Origin: Enterobacter sp. RHBSTW-00175
GTDB lineage: Bacteria > Pseudomonadota > Gammaproteobacteria > Enterobacterales > Enterobacteriaceae
DNA length: 64,000 bases
Direction of reading: 5' to 3'
Assembly: GCF_013927005.1 (NCBI RefSeq)
Contig: NZ_CP055930.1
Coordinates: 682,001-746,000 of the forward strand
Position 1 is the first letter of the stretch. Every line of letters starts with the position of its first letter. Below the pieces are notes generated by a model. The model did no database searches, was not told the DNA's origin, and saw only the letters and a program-made list of their open reading frames with translations. The translations under genes and the position numbers were made by a program. This document shows positions 9,816 through 18,922 of this stretch, in pieces.

Positions 9816-12800
9816 TTATGGAACAACAATCAGCGGGCCACTTGCCGCACCTGTTGCCCGCCACTGCGGAACATACATGGATTCCACCATCGGGGCCGGC
9901 ACCTGATAGGTCCCAGGCGTTACGGCGCGCGCCAGATAAACCAGCGTTACCGGCTGGCCGTCACTGACCGGAACCGCCGCCACGAAGCGATCGTCGCGGA
10001 ACTCCATATGCTGAATATCCGCCTGCTGCATCTGTGTCAGCAGGTTCTGCACCTCGCTCCCGCTATCCTGCAAGCTGGCGCTGCTGTTTGCCAGATTCTG
10101 ATTCTCCAGCTCCAGTCCTGCCGGGAGCAAATCAACCACCAGCGCATCCGGGACGTTCTGGCTGGCTTTCACATCAAGCCATACCAGCACCAGCTCACCG
10201 CTCTTCAACGAGGAGAGCGATTTGGTGCTGCCATCGGTGGCCAGAATATGTCGTTCGATTTGCAATACGCTGGATGAAGGCTGAGGCGCATTTTCCGGGT
10301 ATCCGGTGCTATCAAGGCGGATCCAGAGTGGTGTTGTGCCGGTGTTGGTCACCTGCAACGCACCGAGCTGGTCACTATTGACGTTCTGCACCTGTACATT
10401 GTCGCCACTGAGTGGTTTGTCAGCCAGACTGGTCGTGGCCTGCCAGGCACCGGACAGCGTTGGCAATAAACGGCCGGCCAGGAACAGCGCATTGCTCTCC
10501 TGAGTAGAGAGCCAGCGCTGGCTAAAGGCCTGTTCAGAAAGCGTGTTCAGTAAGGTATTTTGCACATCCGGCAGCAGTTTGTACTCTTCCAGTAGGGAGA
10601 GCATCAGCGCGTTATCGCGCAGCGCGCTACCGTAATCAGCCATCCAGTTTTTGCTATCGTTACGCAGCGTTTTGATGGCCAGGTCCAGCGCCTGCTGGCT
10701 ACGTGGCGCATCACCCATCAGTTTTAACGCCATGCCGAGCTGCATCAGTGGCAATCCAGACGCCGCCTGACCGTGGCGATCCCAGATCTCACGCAATGCG
10801 CCGAGCGGCGCTTTTTGCTGACGCGCCAGCACCAGCGCTGCATAAGCCTGTACCGCAAATTTACTGGCCTGAGTATCGTCACTGTAGCGAATTGACATCA
10901 TGCCCGGGTCCTGCAAATAGCGCAGCAGGCGGTTATTGGCGTTATTAATGGCATCGGCCGGAACGCTGTAGCCCTGCTCGCCAGCACGCACCAGGAAATC
11001 GGTCACATAGGCGGTGAGCCAGTACTCTTCCTGGCCATTTTTATCCCAGAGCGCAAAGCCGCCGTTATCACGCTGCATTTGCAACAGACGAGATATCCCG
11101 ATGTCAATCGCGGCACGACGCTTATCATCGCTATCCCCTTTAATGCCCAGCGCCGTCAGCTGTGCTGCATTGGTATACAGCGACGGGAACAGGCCACTGG
11201 TTGTCTGCTCAAGACAACCATACGGATAAGCCTGCAACTCACGGATATAGCGCGCCAGATTCAGCGGTGGTTTACCGCTAAGCAGCAGTTGTCCCTGCAA
11301 GGTTTCAGGGGATAACCCATTGATATGCTGCGCAGGTGCAGTCCAGGACTCACCCGAGTTCAGCATTGCTCCTGTATTCACCGTCTGGGCCGGGAACGCC
11401 GGACGAACACCGATTTTCCAGCTTTTTTGCTGCGGTGCAAAGGTTTCCCCCGGAAGCACCAGCCCCGTCACCTGTGCGGTAATTTCACCATCGCCATAGC
11501 CAGCGAGCGCCCGAACCGGAATAAACAGGGTGGTTCGCACGCCTGGCGCCAGCTTAACCGGCTGCGGCTGCGCGCTTTCCAGGCTTAGCAAGCCCGATGC
11601 CGTTAAGGCGACGTTCAGGGTCTGCGGCTGATCGGTCAGGTTTGTCACATCCAGCGTTAACCTGGAGGTGTCGCCGCTGGCGAGGAAGCGTGGCGTATTC
11701 AGCTCAGCGATAACAGGTGCCGCGACAATAACTTTGCTTTCGCTGCTGCCAAAGTCGTCTTCCGTCCAGGCTTGCGCCATCAGACGTAATTCGCCGTTGA
11801 AATCACCTATCGGCATCGTAATGGTGCCTTCGCCATTGGCATCAAGCTCTACGGGTTGTGCCTGCTGGGCAATAATGGTGACGTGATTCACCGGCGGTTT
11901 ACCCCCGCGTTTCAGTTCATCACCATCACCACCAAAACGCAGCGCCGCCATGCGGCCCTGACCTTCGATAACCTGGCCGTAGATATCGTAAATATCTGCC
12001 CCGTAACGCTTCTGCCCGAAGAATGCCTGCCACGGATCCGGCGTGACGTAATCCGTAATGTTCAGCACGCCGCTATCCACCGCAGAAACCAGCACGTTGA
12101 CTTTCTGCGGTACCGCGCCCTCTTTCACGCTGGCTTTCACTTTCACCGACAGCGTCTGATTTGGGCGCATTTTTTGCGGATTATCGAGCGCAATATTCAG
12201 GCGACGATTCTCGTCCCCCATTGGCAGGTGCAGCAGCCCAACGGCGCGTTTTGGTGTGGCCGATTTAGATTTATCGCCCGGACGCACCACCAGCGTGCTG
12301 AGATAAAGATCGTGACGTTTCCAGGCTTTATCCACCGGGATCGCCAGATCAAGACCGTTGGCCGGAACATCGATTTCCTTCCACCACAGCGGCCCTTCGC
12401 TGGATTCAATCATCGCGTAGCCTTTGCCTGCGGCAGGTGCGGCAATGTGCAGATTGATGGTGTCGCCAGGCTGATAGGCCGGTTTATCCAGCTTCAGCGT
12501 CACGCGGTCGGGACGCGCCGCACCGGTACCATCGCTGTTGTCCTGCCAGCTGTAGCCGGCCCAGAAACGCACACTACTGACCGTATCATCTGGCGCTTTG
12601 ACCTCCAGACGATAAGAGCCCCACTCCACCGGGAAGGTCACTTTACCGGTCTGATCGGCGGCGATATCGAGTGATTGCTCACCTTCAACCAGATCTTTTT
12701 GATCAAATTGAGACTGCCATCCGTCCGTTTCGGACCAGTTCCAGAAGTAATCCCGGCGTTCGCGGATAAGCCGAACCTGTAGCCCTGAAACTGCTTTTTT

Positions 12801-14777
12801 CGCTCCGCTGGCATCGGCATAGACGATATCAAAACCGGCGTTGCTGTTTTCATCAACAATAGGCTGATTGACGGTGGTGTCTGTGCGGTAGTCATACACT
12901 GCTTTGCTGGCAAACTCCGGGCGGATCCCCGGCAGGGTTTGCGCTGGCCAGATGGCCTGCTCTGCGCGACGCGTCACCGGACGGCCGCCGGATTCCAGCA
13001 GGCTGGCTTGCAGGATCACCTGTAACGGCGAGTGCGCCTCTTTCCACTGACTTTCCGCTGATACCTCACCCCGGCCCTGCTCGTTAAGCGTGAGCTGTAC
13101 TTCATCCAGGCTACGCGTCAGGTTCTCTTCAGCGATATCCCCGAACTGGAAGCCCGGCAGTGCCGACACGGCCTCACGCAGAGGACGCAGGAATAGCTGA
13201 CCTTGCAGGCTGTTTCCGTTGGCGGGTGCGCCATAGAGGTAATAACCCGTTACATCAAACCTGACGTCATCAGCCGGGGAAACCGGCGTTTTTTGCCCTG
13301 AGAGATTTAACGCCATGCGCTCCGGCATAAAATCTTCGACGTGGAAATCCCACATCCGTTGCAGGTTATCGCCGGTATTGGCGCGAATATGCCACATACC
13401 GGTTTGCGCCCCGCTGTCCAGCGGATAGGTAAAGCGATACAAACCGTTTTCCGGCTGAACCACCAGGGTGCGCGCAACCTGCCCGTCCGGGCGCAGCACA
13501 TCAAGTTTGACCGGTTGTGCAGGCAGTGGCTTACCGTCACTGTCACGGAGCAGGCCATTGAGAATAACGGTTTCACCCGGGCGATAGAGATCGCGCGGGC
13601 CAAACATAAAGAACTGTTTGCTGTAACCAGGCGCGCCGGCGATATCAAACTCAGCCAGATCCAGCGCCGGAAGTTTCAGGTCGAGCAGGGTTGTCTGCCC
13701 GTCTTTTCGCGCCAGTATTAACGCGGCTTCTTTATCAGTCTCCAGTCTGGCGTGTCCGTCACCATCGCTGGTGCCTTGCGCCAGCGTCTGCCCTTTATCA
13801 TTGAGTAATGAGACCTCAATACCGGACTGTGCCGCGCCGTTTTCCAGGCTCTGGGTAAAGATATCGAGGCGATTATGATAACGGTGAGCGGACAGACCAA
13901 TGTCGCTCAGGGTAAACAGGGTGGCCGCATTGCTGTAGTTGTAATGTCCCGCCTGGTTCATCACGGCGATATACACGCCAGACTGTTGCAGCGGTTTGAT
14001 ATCACTCAGGGGCAGCAGCAGTTTTTCGCGCGTGTTTCGCGCCGGGTTAAGATCAAAACGGCCGGTATAGACCAGATCGGCCATTTTGAGCAGATTGTCA
14101 GACTCCCAGTTGGTGAGCGAGTTACGGTATTCCCACTGGCTGACAAACGATGCCAGAGATTCAGGCTTCACGCGGTAGAAGTTCACATCCACGTTGTTGA
14201 CGTTGAGCGCCATCACCGGCAGCCCTTCCACCACTTTTCCTGGCAGAAGCGAGCCGCGGCTGGCAAAACCGACAGTCGGTTCGACATCCCGGGTGGTGAT
14301 CGCTTTTTCGTAATCGATGCCAAATGTGGCTTTGTTCAGCGCCAGCAGGTCGCGTTCGACGGTAATCACCAGATTGCGGTTCGGCTCGAGGTGACGCAAG
14401 CGCAGCTCTTTCAGATTGGGCGCCAACTCCCATGCGCCATCCACTTTACCGCTTTTCTTATCAACGACATGAACGGTACGCGCAAAATCCTGATCGGGAT
14501 TGAGTGGGACAGAGAATGTCAGAACTAACGTAGCCGCTCCGTCGAGCTGGATTTCAGAGGCATCCAGTAAGGTGAGAGGTTTACCCTGACTGGCAGACGC
14601 CAGCTTCGCCAGTTGCGCGCTATCGGGTTTTACCGGAGTGTTCTCTTTCGATGAACTGGCGGTTGCAGAAGGTGCCGGGGCCGAAGCCTGTGGTTTTTCG
14701 TCGCTGTTATCACAGCCGACAAGCGTAAAAGCGGTAAGCAGCGCGAGTGAGATCGCGGCTAAGCGGAACGGTTTCAT
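9816..14777 (-). CDS. yfhM: Bacterial alpha-2-macroglobulin lipoprotein (ECAM/YfhM)
   Basis: This 1653-residue periplasmic lipoprotein matches the length of E. coli YfhM. The signal peptide ends in a lipobox (TLVGC, Cys22), followed by a Ser/Ala-rich linker, repeated macroglobulin-like beta domains, a bait region and the reactive thioester motif CLEQ in YPYGCLEQTTSGLFPSLY, near residue 1190. The thioester-carrying family traps attacking proteases by covalent linkage after bait cleavage. A structural helical TED domain follows, then the C-terminal receptor-like domain. It is the first gene of a yfhM-pbpC pair with a one-base gap. Confidence 0.95.
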   Translation of the reverse strand: MKPFRLAAISLALLTAFTLVGCDNSDEKPQASAPAPSATASSSKENTPVKPDSAQLAKLASASQGKPLTLLDASEIQLDGAATLVLTFSVPLNPDQDFARTVHVVDKKSGKVDGAWELAPNLKELRLRHLEPNRNLVITVERDLLALNKATFGIDYEKAITTRDVEPTVGFASRGSLLPGKVVEGLPVMALNVNNVDVNFYRVKPESLASFVSQWEYRNSLTNWESDNLLKMADLVYTGRFDLNPARNTREKLLLPLSDIKPLQQSGVYIAVMNQAGHYNYSNAATLFTLSDIGLSAHRYHNRLDIFTQSLENGAAQSGIEVSLLNDKGQTLAQGTSDGDGHARLETDKEAALILARKDGQTTLLDLKLPALDLAEFDIAGAPGYSKQFFMFGPRDLYRPGETVILNGLLRDSDGKPLPAQPVKLDVLRPDGQVARTLVVQPENGLYRFTYPLDSGAQTGMWHIRANTGDNLQRMWDFHVEDFMPERMALNLSGQKTPVSPADDVRFDVTGYYLYGAPANGNSLQGQLFLRPLREAVSALPGFQFGDIAEENLTRSLDEVQLTLNEQGRGEVSAESQWKEAHSPLQVILQASLLESGGRPVTRRAEQAIWPAQTLPGIRPEFASKAVYDYRTDTTVNQPIVDENSNAGFDIVYADASGAKKAVSGLQVRLIRERRDYFWNWSETDGWQSQFDQKDLVEGEQSLDIAADQTGKVTFPVEWGSYRLEVKAPDDTVSSVRFWAGYSWQDNSDGTGAARPDRVTLKLDKPAYQPGDTINLHIAAPAAGKGYAMIESSEGPLWWKEIDVPANGLDLAIPVDKAWKRHDLYLSTLVVRPGDKSKSATPKRAVGLLHLPMGDENRRLNIALDNPQKMRPNQTLSVKVKASVKEGAVPQKVNVLVSAVDSGVLNITDYVTPDPWQAFFGQKRYGADIYDIYGQVIEGQGRMAALRFGGDGDELKRGGKPPVNHVTIIAQQAQPVELDANGEGTITMPIGDFNGELRLMAQAWTEDDFGSSESKVIVAAPVIAELNTPRFLASGDTSRLTLDVTNLTDQPQTLNVALTASGLLSLESAQPQPVKLAPGVRTTLFIPVRALAGYGDGEITAQVTGLVLPGETFAPQQKSWKIGVRPAFPAQTVNTGAMLNSGESWTAPAQHINGLSPETLQGQLLLSGKPPLNLARYIRELQAYPYGCLEQTTSGLFPSLYTNAAQLTALGIKGDSDDKRRAAIDIGISRLLQMQRDNGGFALWDKNGQEEYWLTAYVTDFLVRAGEQGYSVPADAINNANNRLLRYLQDPGMMSIRYSDDTQASKFAVQAYAALVLARQQKAPLGALREIWDRHGQAASGLPLMQLGMALKLMGDAPRSQQALDLAIKTLRNDSKNWMADYGSALRDNALMLSLLEEYKLLPDVQNTLLNTLSEQAFSQRWLSTQESNALFLAGRLLPTLSGAWQATTSLADKPLSGDNVQVQNVNSDQLGALQVTNTGTTPLWIRLDSTGYPENAPQPSSSVLQIERHILATDGSTKSLSSLKSGELVLVWLDVKASQNVPDALVVDLLPAGLELENQNLANSSASLQDSGSEVQNLLTQMQQADIQHMEFRDDRFVAAVPVSDGQPVTLVYLARAVTPGTYQVPAPMVESMYVPQWRATGAASGPLIVVP

Positions 14778-15062
14778 CCTTTATCCCTGGCCCATTGAGC
14801 CTGTTGGTCGTCATCCGGGTAAGTATTATCCGCAAGTTTCATTAATACAAAAAGTCTAAATTGAGATTCTGGAAAGCACCTCGCAAAGAGGTGATACCTC
14901 ACAACCGGTGCTGCAACGCCGATCACACCATCAAACGTCACATGTTACCTTTCACGTCATTTGTTTTTAAAACAAGCGGATAGCTGGATGAACCCGCCAG
15001 TTGCCTGCTAGTTTAAGGCCCAAGACGCACACCGAGTGCGCGGTTCAATAAGAGAGATAGCC
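14778..15062. promoter_or_regulatory. Divergent regulatory region between yfhM and the alpha-glucoside PTS operon
   Basis: This 285-base region must hold promoters for both directions. It contains a perfect 15-base palindrome TTGTTTTTAAAACAA (14961-14975), about 90 bases ahead of the PTS start, a good candidate operator for the RpiR-type regulator of the operon. It also holds a hairpin dyad CACCTC-GCAAA-GAGGTG (14877-14893) that overlaps a second dyad GAGGTGATACCTC (14888-14900). I could not assign -35/-10 boxes with confidence. The operator role is an inference from position and symmetry only. Confidence 0.4.
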
Positions 15063-16607
15063 ATGAAACGAGCCGTGAACGCCTTACAAAATTTCGGAAA
15101 ATCATTGTACGGACCGGTACTTATCTTACCGATTGTCGGCCTTTTTATCGCCCTGGGTAACGTGCTGGGTAACGGTAACCTGGCAGACTATCTGCCATTC
15201 CTCGGCCACCCGTTAATCCAGAATCTGGGTCAACTTATCGCCAAATCTGCCGTATCAGTGCTGGTTAACCTGGCGCTGGTCTTTGCCGTGGGTATCCCGA
15301 TTGGCCTGGCGACCCGTGATAAAGGCTACGCCGCCCTGATTGGTCTGGTGACCTTTGTGGTGTTTATCAATGCTATGAACGTCACGCTGCAGTTGCAGGG
15401 CGAGCTTGCTCCGGCAGACCAGATGAAAGCGGCCGGACAAGCCATGGTGCTGGGGGTTCAGGTTCTGGAGATGGGCGTTTTTGCCGGGATCCTGACCGGG
15501 GCTATCTCCGGCTACCTGTACAACAAATACGCCAGCGTACAGTTTAATGGCGCGATGGCGATTTATTCCGGCCACTGTTTTGTCGCCATTGTGATGCTTC
15601 CCGTTTCCATGCTCCTCGGCGTGGTAATGAGTGAACTCTGGCCATTTGCCCAACATGGCATTAGCACCCTGGCGCTGGTGATAAAAGACTCTGGTCCGTT
15701 CGGTGTGGCCATTTACGGTTTCCTTGAACGCATTCTGGTGCCAACCGGTTTGCATCATCTGGTTTACACGCCGTTCCTGTATACCGAACTGGGCGGGACA
15801 CAAGAGGTCTGCGGTGCAACCTACCAGGGTGCGCGCAATATCTACTTTGCCGAGATGGCTTGCCCGCAGGTGAAACAGCTCAGCAGCACGGTAGTGTGGG
15901 ATGCGCGTGGCATCAGCAAGATGTTTGGCCTGCCTGCGGCGGCGCTGGCGATGTATATGACCGCGAAGCCAGAACGCAAGGCTGCGGCAAAAGCGATTCT
16001 TATCCCGGCCGCACTGACCTCTCTGCTGGTGGGGGTGACCGAACCGATTGAGTTCTCGTTCCTGTTTGTTGCCCCCCTGCTGTTCGTGGTGCACGCGGTA
16101 CTGACCGGCATCGGCATGATGCTCTTCTCGCTGTTTGGCGTTCATGCAATTGGCGCTAACGGGATTATTGATTTCATTCTTTACAACCTGCCGCTCGGCA
16201 CAGAGAAATCCAACTGGCCAATGTACCTCGTGGTTGGGCTGATTATGTTCGTGCTCTACTTCGTGGTGTTCCGCTTCCTGATCCTGCGTTTCAACATGAA
16301 GACGCCAGGCCGTGAAGATGACGAGCAGGAAACACGGCTCTACAGCAAACACGAGTATCAGGCGAAGGGGAACAATGAGGGCCTGGGGGGATCCATCGTG
16401 TCGGGTCTTGGCGGACGAGAAAATATTGAAGCGGTAGATAACTGCTACACCCGCTTACGCGTCACAGTGAAGAATGTCGAGATCATTGACGAACCGTGCC
16501 TCAAGGCGACCGGCGCGAAAGGGATTATCAAACAAGGTAACAATGTTCAGGTGGTCTACGGGCTGCATGTCAAAAAAATGCGAGAAGCCGTTGAGACGTT
16601 TCTCTGA
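15063..16607 (+). CDS. PTS permease EIICB, alpha-glucoside type (AglA-like)
   Basis: This 514-residue inner-membrane protein imports and phosphorylates a sugar. The N-terminal EIIC domain (about 1-420) has some ten hydrophobic segments and the glucose-superfamily signatures FGVAIYGFLERILVPTGLHH and GVTEPIEFSFLFVAP. The C-terminal EIIB domain carries the phosphorylated cysteine in NCYTRLRV (about Cys461). There is no EIIA domain, so phosphate should come from the glucose EIIA (Crr). The ATG at 15063 follows AGAGA and gives the typical start MKRAVNALQNFGKSLYGP; an upstream GTG is possible. The next gene, 12 bases on, is a GH4 phospho-alpha-glucosidase, which points to alpha-glucosides such as maltose or sucrose isomers. 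Exact substrate unknown. Confidence 0.88.
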   Translation: MKRAVNALQNFGKSLYGPVLILPIVGLFIALGNVLGNGNLADYLPFLGHPLIQNLGQLIAKSAVSVLVNLALVFAVGIPIGLATRDKGYAALIGLVTFVVFINAMNVTLQLQGELAPADQMKAAGQAMVLGVQVLEMGVFAGILTGAISGYLYNKYASVQFNGAMAIYSGHCFVAIVMLPVSMLLGVVMSELWPFAQHGISTLALVIKDSGPFGVAIYGFLERILVPTGLHHLVYTPFLYTELGGTQEVCGATYQGARNIYFAEMACPQVKQLSSTVVWDARGISKMFGLPAAALAMYMTAKPERKAAAKAILIPAALTSLLVGVTEPIEFSFLFVAPLLFVVHAVLTGIGMMLFSLFGVHAIGANGIIDFILYNLPLGTEKSNWPMYLVVGLIMFVLYFVVFRFLILRFNMKTPGREDDEQETRLYSKHEYQAKGNNEGLGGSIVSGLGGRENIEAVDNCYTRLRVTVKNVEIIDEPCLKATGAKGIIKQGNNVQVVYGLHVKKMREAVETFL

Positions 16608-16619
16608 AAGGAGCTAAAG

Positions 16620-17987
16620 ATGTTTAAACCCCCGTTTATTCTCTCTATTGCCGGTGGCGGCAGCACTTACACGCCGGGTATCGTGAAAAGCCTGATGGTA
16701 CGCCTGCAGGATTTCCCGCTGGCAGAAATACGCCTCTACGATATTGACGACGCGCGTCAGAACACCATTGCGCCGGTGGTGGAGAAGGTTATTCGCGACC
16801 ACAGCCAGAGCATTAAATTTACCGTCACCAGCGATCCGGAAGTGGCTTTCAGCGGCGCACATTTTGTCTTCGCCCAGATGCGCGTTGGCCAGTACAAAAT
16901 GCGCGAGCAGGATGAGAAGATCCCATTGCGTCACGGCGTGGTTGGGCAAGAAACCTGCGGCCCTGGCGGGCTGGCGTACGGCCTGCGCACCATCCTGCCG
17001 ATGGTGGAGCTTATCGATTTGGTGGATCGCTACGCGCATGAAAAAGCGTGGATCGTAAATTACTCCAACCCGGCGGCGATCGTCGCGGAAGGCGTGCGTC
17101 GTCTGCGTCCGAACGCCCGCGTGCTGAACATCTGCGATATGCCGGTGGCCGCGATGCGTAATATGGGGGCGATTCTGGGTGTCGATCGCCACAAGCTGGA
17201 GGTGGACTACTTTGGTCTGAACCACTTCGGCTGGTTTACCCGCGTGCTGGTGGATGGCGAAGACAAGCTGCCGGAGCTGCGTCGACATATCGCGAAGTTT
17301 GGTCTGCTGACGGAAGATGCCGCGAAAACCGACCCGCAGCATTCCGATCCTTCATGGGTAAAAACCTGGCGCAACATCAAACCGATCATGGACAATTTCC
17401 CGGAGTATCTGCCGAACCCGTATTTGCAGTACTACCTGATGCCGAACCAGATTGTCGAGCACCAGAACCCTGAATACACCCGCGCTAACGAAGTGATGAA
17501 CGGGCGCGAGAAGAAGCTGTTCGCGGCCGCAGAAGAGTACAAGCGCACCGGCGTACTGTCGGATGCCTTCCACGTTGGCGTGCACGGTGAATTCATTGTT
17601 GATGTTGCCTGCTCGCTGGCCTTTAACCTGCGGAGCCGCCATCTGGTGATGGTGGAAAACCGCGGGGCGATTACTAATCTGCCGTACGATGCCGTGGTGG
17701 AAGTGCCAGCCTATATCACCTCAGAAGGGCCAGAGCCAATACGCGTGGGCCAGGTACCGCTGTTCCACCAGACGTTACTGCAACAGCAGCTGGCTTCTGA
17801 ACAGCTGCTGGTGGAAGCCACTATAGAGGGCAACTATGAAAAAGCGTTGCAGGCATTCACCCTGAACCGTACCGTGCCCACTATGGAACATGCAAAAGCG
17901 ATTCTCGATGAGATGATAGAGGCTAACCGTGATTACTGGCCTGCGCTGCAAAAAGCCTGGAATAACGGCGAAGCGGTGAAAAAATAA
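16620..17987 (+). CDS. 6-phospho-alpha-glucosidase, glycoside hydrolase family 4 (AglB/GlvA-like)
   Basis: This cytoplasmic enzyme should cleave the 6-phosphorylated alpha-glucoside delivered by the adjacent PTS permease, using NAD+, a divalent metal and an oxidation-elimination mechanism. The 455-residue protein begins with a Rossmann dinucleotide site (IAGGGSTYTPGI). Cys172 lies in the CDMP motif (172-175) that, in this family, marks alpha- rather than beta-glucosidases (which have CN-P). The metal-binding His202 is in GLNHFGW, and REQDEKIPLRHGVVGQETCGPGG is near-identical to Klebsiella AglB as I recall it. It starts 12 bases after the permease with AAAGGAGCT as ribosome-binding site, and ends at a terminator. 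Confidence 0.9.
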   Translation: MFKPPFILSIAGGGSTYTPGIVKSLMVRLQDFPLAEIRLYDIDDARQNTIAPVVEKVIRDHSQSIKFTVTSDPEVAFSGAHFVFAQMRVGQYKMREQDEKIPLRHGVVGQETCGPGGLAYGLRTILPMVELIDLVDRYAHEKAWIVNYSNPAAIVAEGVRRLRPNARVLNICDMPVAAMRNMGAILGVDRHKLEVDYFGLNHFGWFTRVLVDGEDKLPELRRHIAKFGLLTEDAAKTDPQHSDPSWVKTWRNIKPIMDNFPEYLPNPYLQYYLMPNQIVEHQNPEYTRANEVMNGREKKLFAAAEEYKRTGVLSDAFHVGVHGEFIVDVACSLAFNLRSRHLVMVENRGAITNLPYDAVVEVPAYITSEGPEPIRVGQVPLFHQTLLQQQLASEQLLVEATIEGNYEKALQAFTLNRTVPTMEHAKAILDEMIEANRDYWPALQKAWNNGEAVKK

Positions 17988-18019
17988 GGCGTTGCTCGCG
18001 AGTTGAACGTGGTGTGCTT

Positions 18020-18054
18020 GTCGGTGTCAGAAAAAACACCGACAATCCTTTTTT
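18020..18054 (+). terminator. Intrinsic terminator between the phospho-glucosidase gene and sseA
   Basis: Perfect 8-bp arms GTCGGTGT (18020-18027) and ACACCGAC (18036-18043) with an eight-base loop are followed by AATCCTTTTTT. It lies 33 bases after the GH4 stop and ends only about 22 bases before the sseA start. It should decouple the sugar genes from sseA, though little room is left for a separate sseA promoter downstream of it. Confidence 0.75.
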
Positions 18055-18076
18055 ACGGAAAAAAATGGAGGCACCC

Positions 18077-18922
18077 ATGTCCACCTCATATTTTGTCGCC
18101 GCCGACTGGTTGATTGAACACAGCGACGACCCGGAAGTCCAGATTATAGACGCACGTATGGCCCCTCCGGGGCAAGAGCATCGCGACGTTCCCGGTGAGT
18201 ACCGCGCCGGACATCTGCCTGGCGCGGTATTTTTTGATATTGAAGCCCTCTCTGACCACACTTCTCCCCTGCCGCACATGCTGCCGCGTTCGGAAGCGTT
18301 TTCCGTGGCGATGCGCGAGCTGGGCGTCAGCAAAGACAAACACCTCGTTGTTTATGACGAAGGTAACCTCTTCTCGGCGCCGCGTGCGTGGTGGATGCTG
18401 AAAAACTTCGGCGTGGAAAACGTCTCGATTCTGGCGGGCGGCCTTGCGGGCTGGAAGCGCGACGAGCTGCCGCTCCAGCAGGGCGACGTGACGTTGCCGG
18501 AAGGCGAGTTCGATGCTACCTTCGACGCTCACGTGGTGAAACGTCTGACCGATGTGCTGGTCGTTAGCCATGAAAAAACAGCGCAAATCATCGATGCTCG
18601 CCCTGCACCGCGTTTCAACGCCGAAGCGGATGAACCGCGTCCGGGGTTAAAGCGCGGCCATATTCCTGGCGCTCTGAACGTTCCCTGGGGTGATTTAGTG
18701 TTTGAAGGTGAGCTCAAAACCACCGACGAGCTGCGCGCTATTTTTGACCGTGCGGGCGTGGATTTACGCCGCCCGATTATTGCCAGCTGCGGCTCCGGCG
18801 TAACGGCCTGCGTGGCGATCCTGGCGCTCGCCACGCTCGGCGTCAATGACGTCACGCTCTACGACGGCGCGTGGAGCGAATGGGGTGCCCGTGACGACCT
18901 GCCGGTTGAACCTGCCAAATAA
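18077..18922 (+). CDS. sseA: 3-mercaptopyruvate sulfurtransferase
   Basis: SseA transfers sulfur from 3-mercaptopyruvate to thiophilic acceptors, giving pyruvate. The 281-residue protein has two rhodanese domains; the second carries the active-site loop with Cys238 in CGSGVTA, the signature that separates mercaptopyruvate from thiosulfate sulfurtransferases. The ATG at 18077 is preceded by GGAGG; starts further upstream would run through the terminator and lack support. In E. coli sseA lies between yfhM and sseB; here it is flanked on both sides by the alpha-glucoside genes. Its stop TAA overlaps the next gene's ATG by one base (TAATG), so the regulator is translated from the sseA message. 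Confidence 0.95.
   Translation: MSTSYFVAADWLIEHSDDPEVQIIDARMAPPGQEHRDVPGEYRAGHLPGAVFFDIEALSDHTSPLPHMLPRSEAFSVAMRELGVSKDKHLVVYDEGNLFSAPRAWWMLKNFGVENVSILAGGLAGWKRDELPLQQGDVTLPEGEFDATFDAHVVKRLTDVLVVSHEKTAQIIDARPAPRFNAEADEPRPGLKRGHIPGALNVPWGDLVFEGELKTTDELRAIFDRAGVDLRRPIIASCGSGVTACVAILALATLGVNDVTLYDGAWSEWGARDDLPVEPAK

Noticed and set aside
11856..12674. A 272-codon frame antisense to yfhM
   Set aside because: yfhM is intact with signal peptide and thioester motif; the opposite frame is His/Arg-rich without motifs.
14941..14965. Possible CRP site ahead of the PTS operon
   Set aside because: The half-sites (TGTTA and TCACG) do not have the right spacing for TGTGA-N6-TCACA. CRP control is likely for such an operon but the sequence does not show a site.
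15255..16352. A 365-codon open frame antisense to the PTS permease
   Set aside because: It mirrors codon bias of the real gene, is rich in His/Gln/Arg as expected for an antisense frame, and has no recognisable domain or ribosome-binding site.
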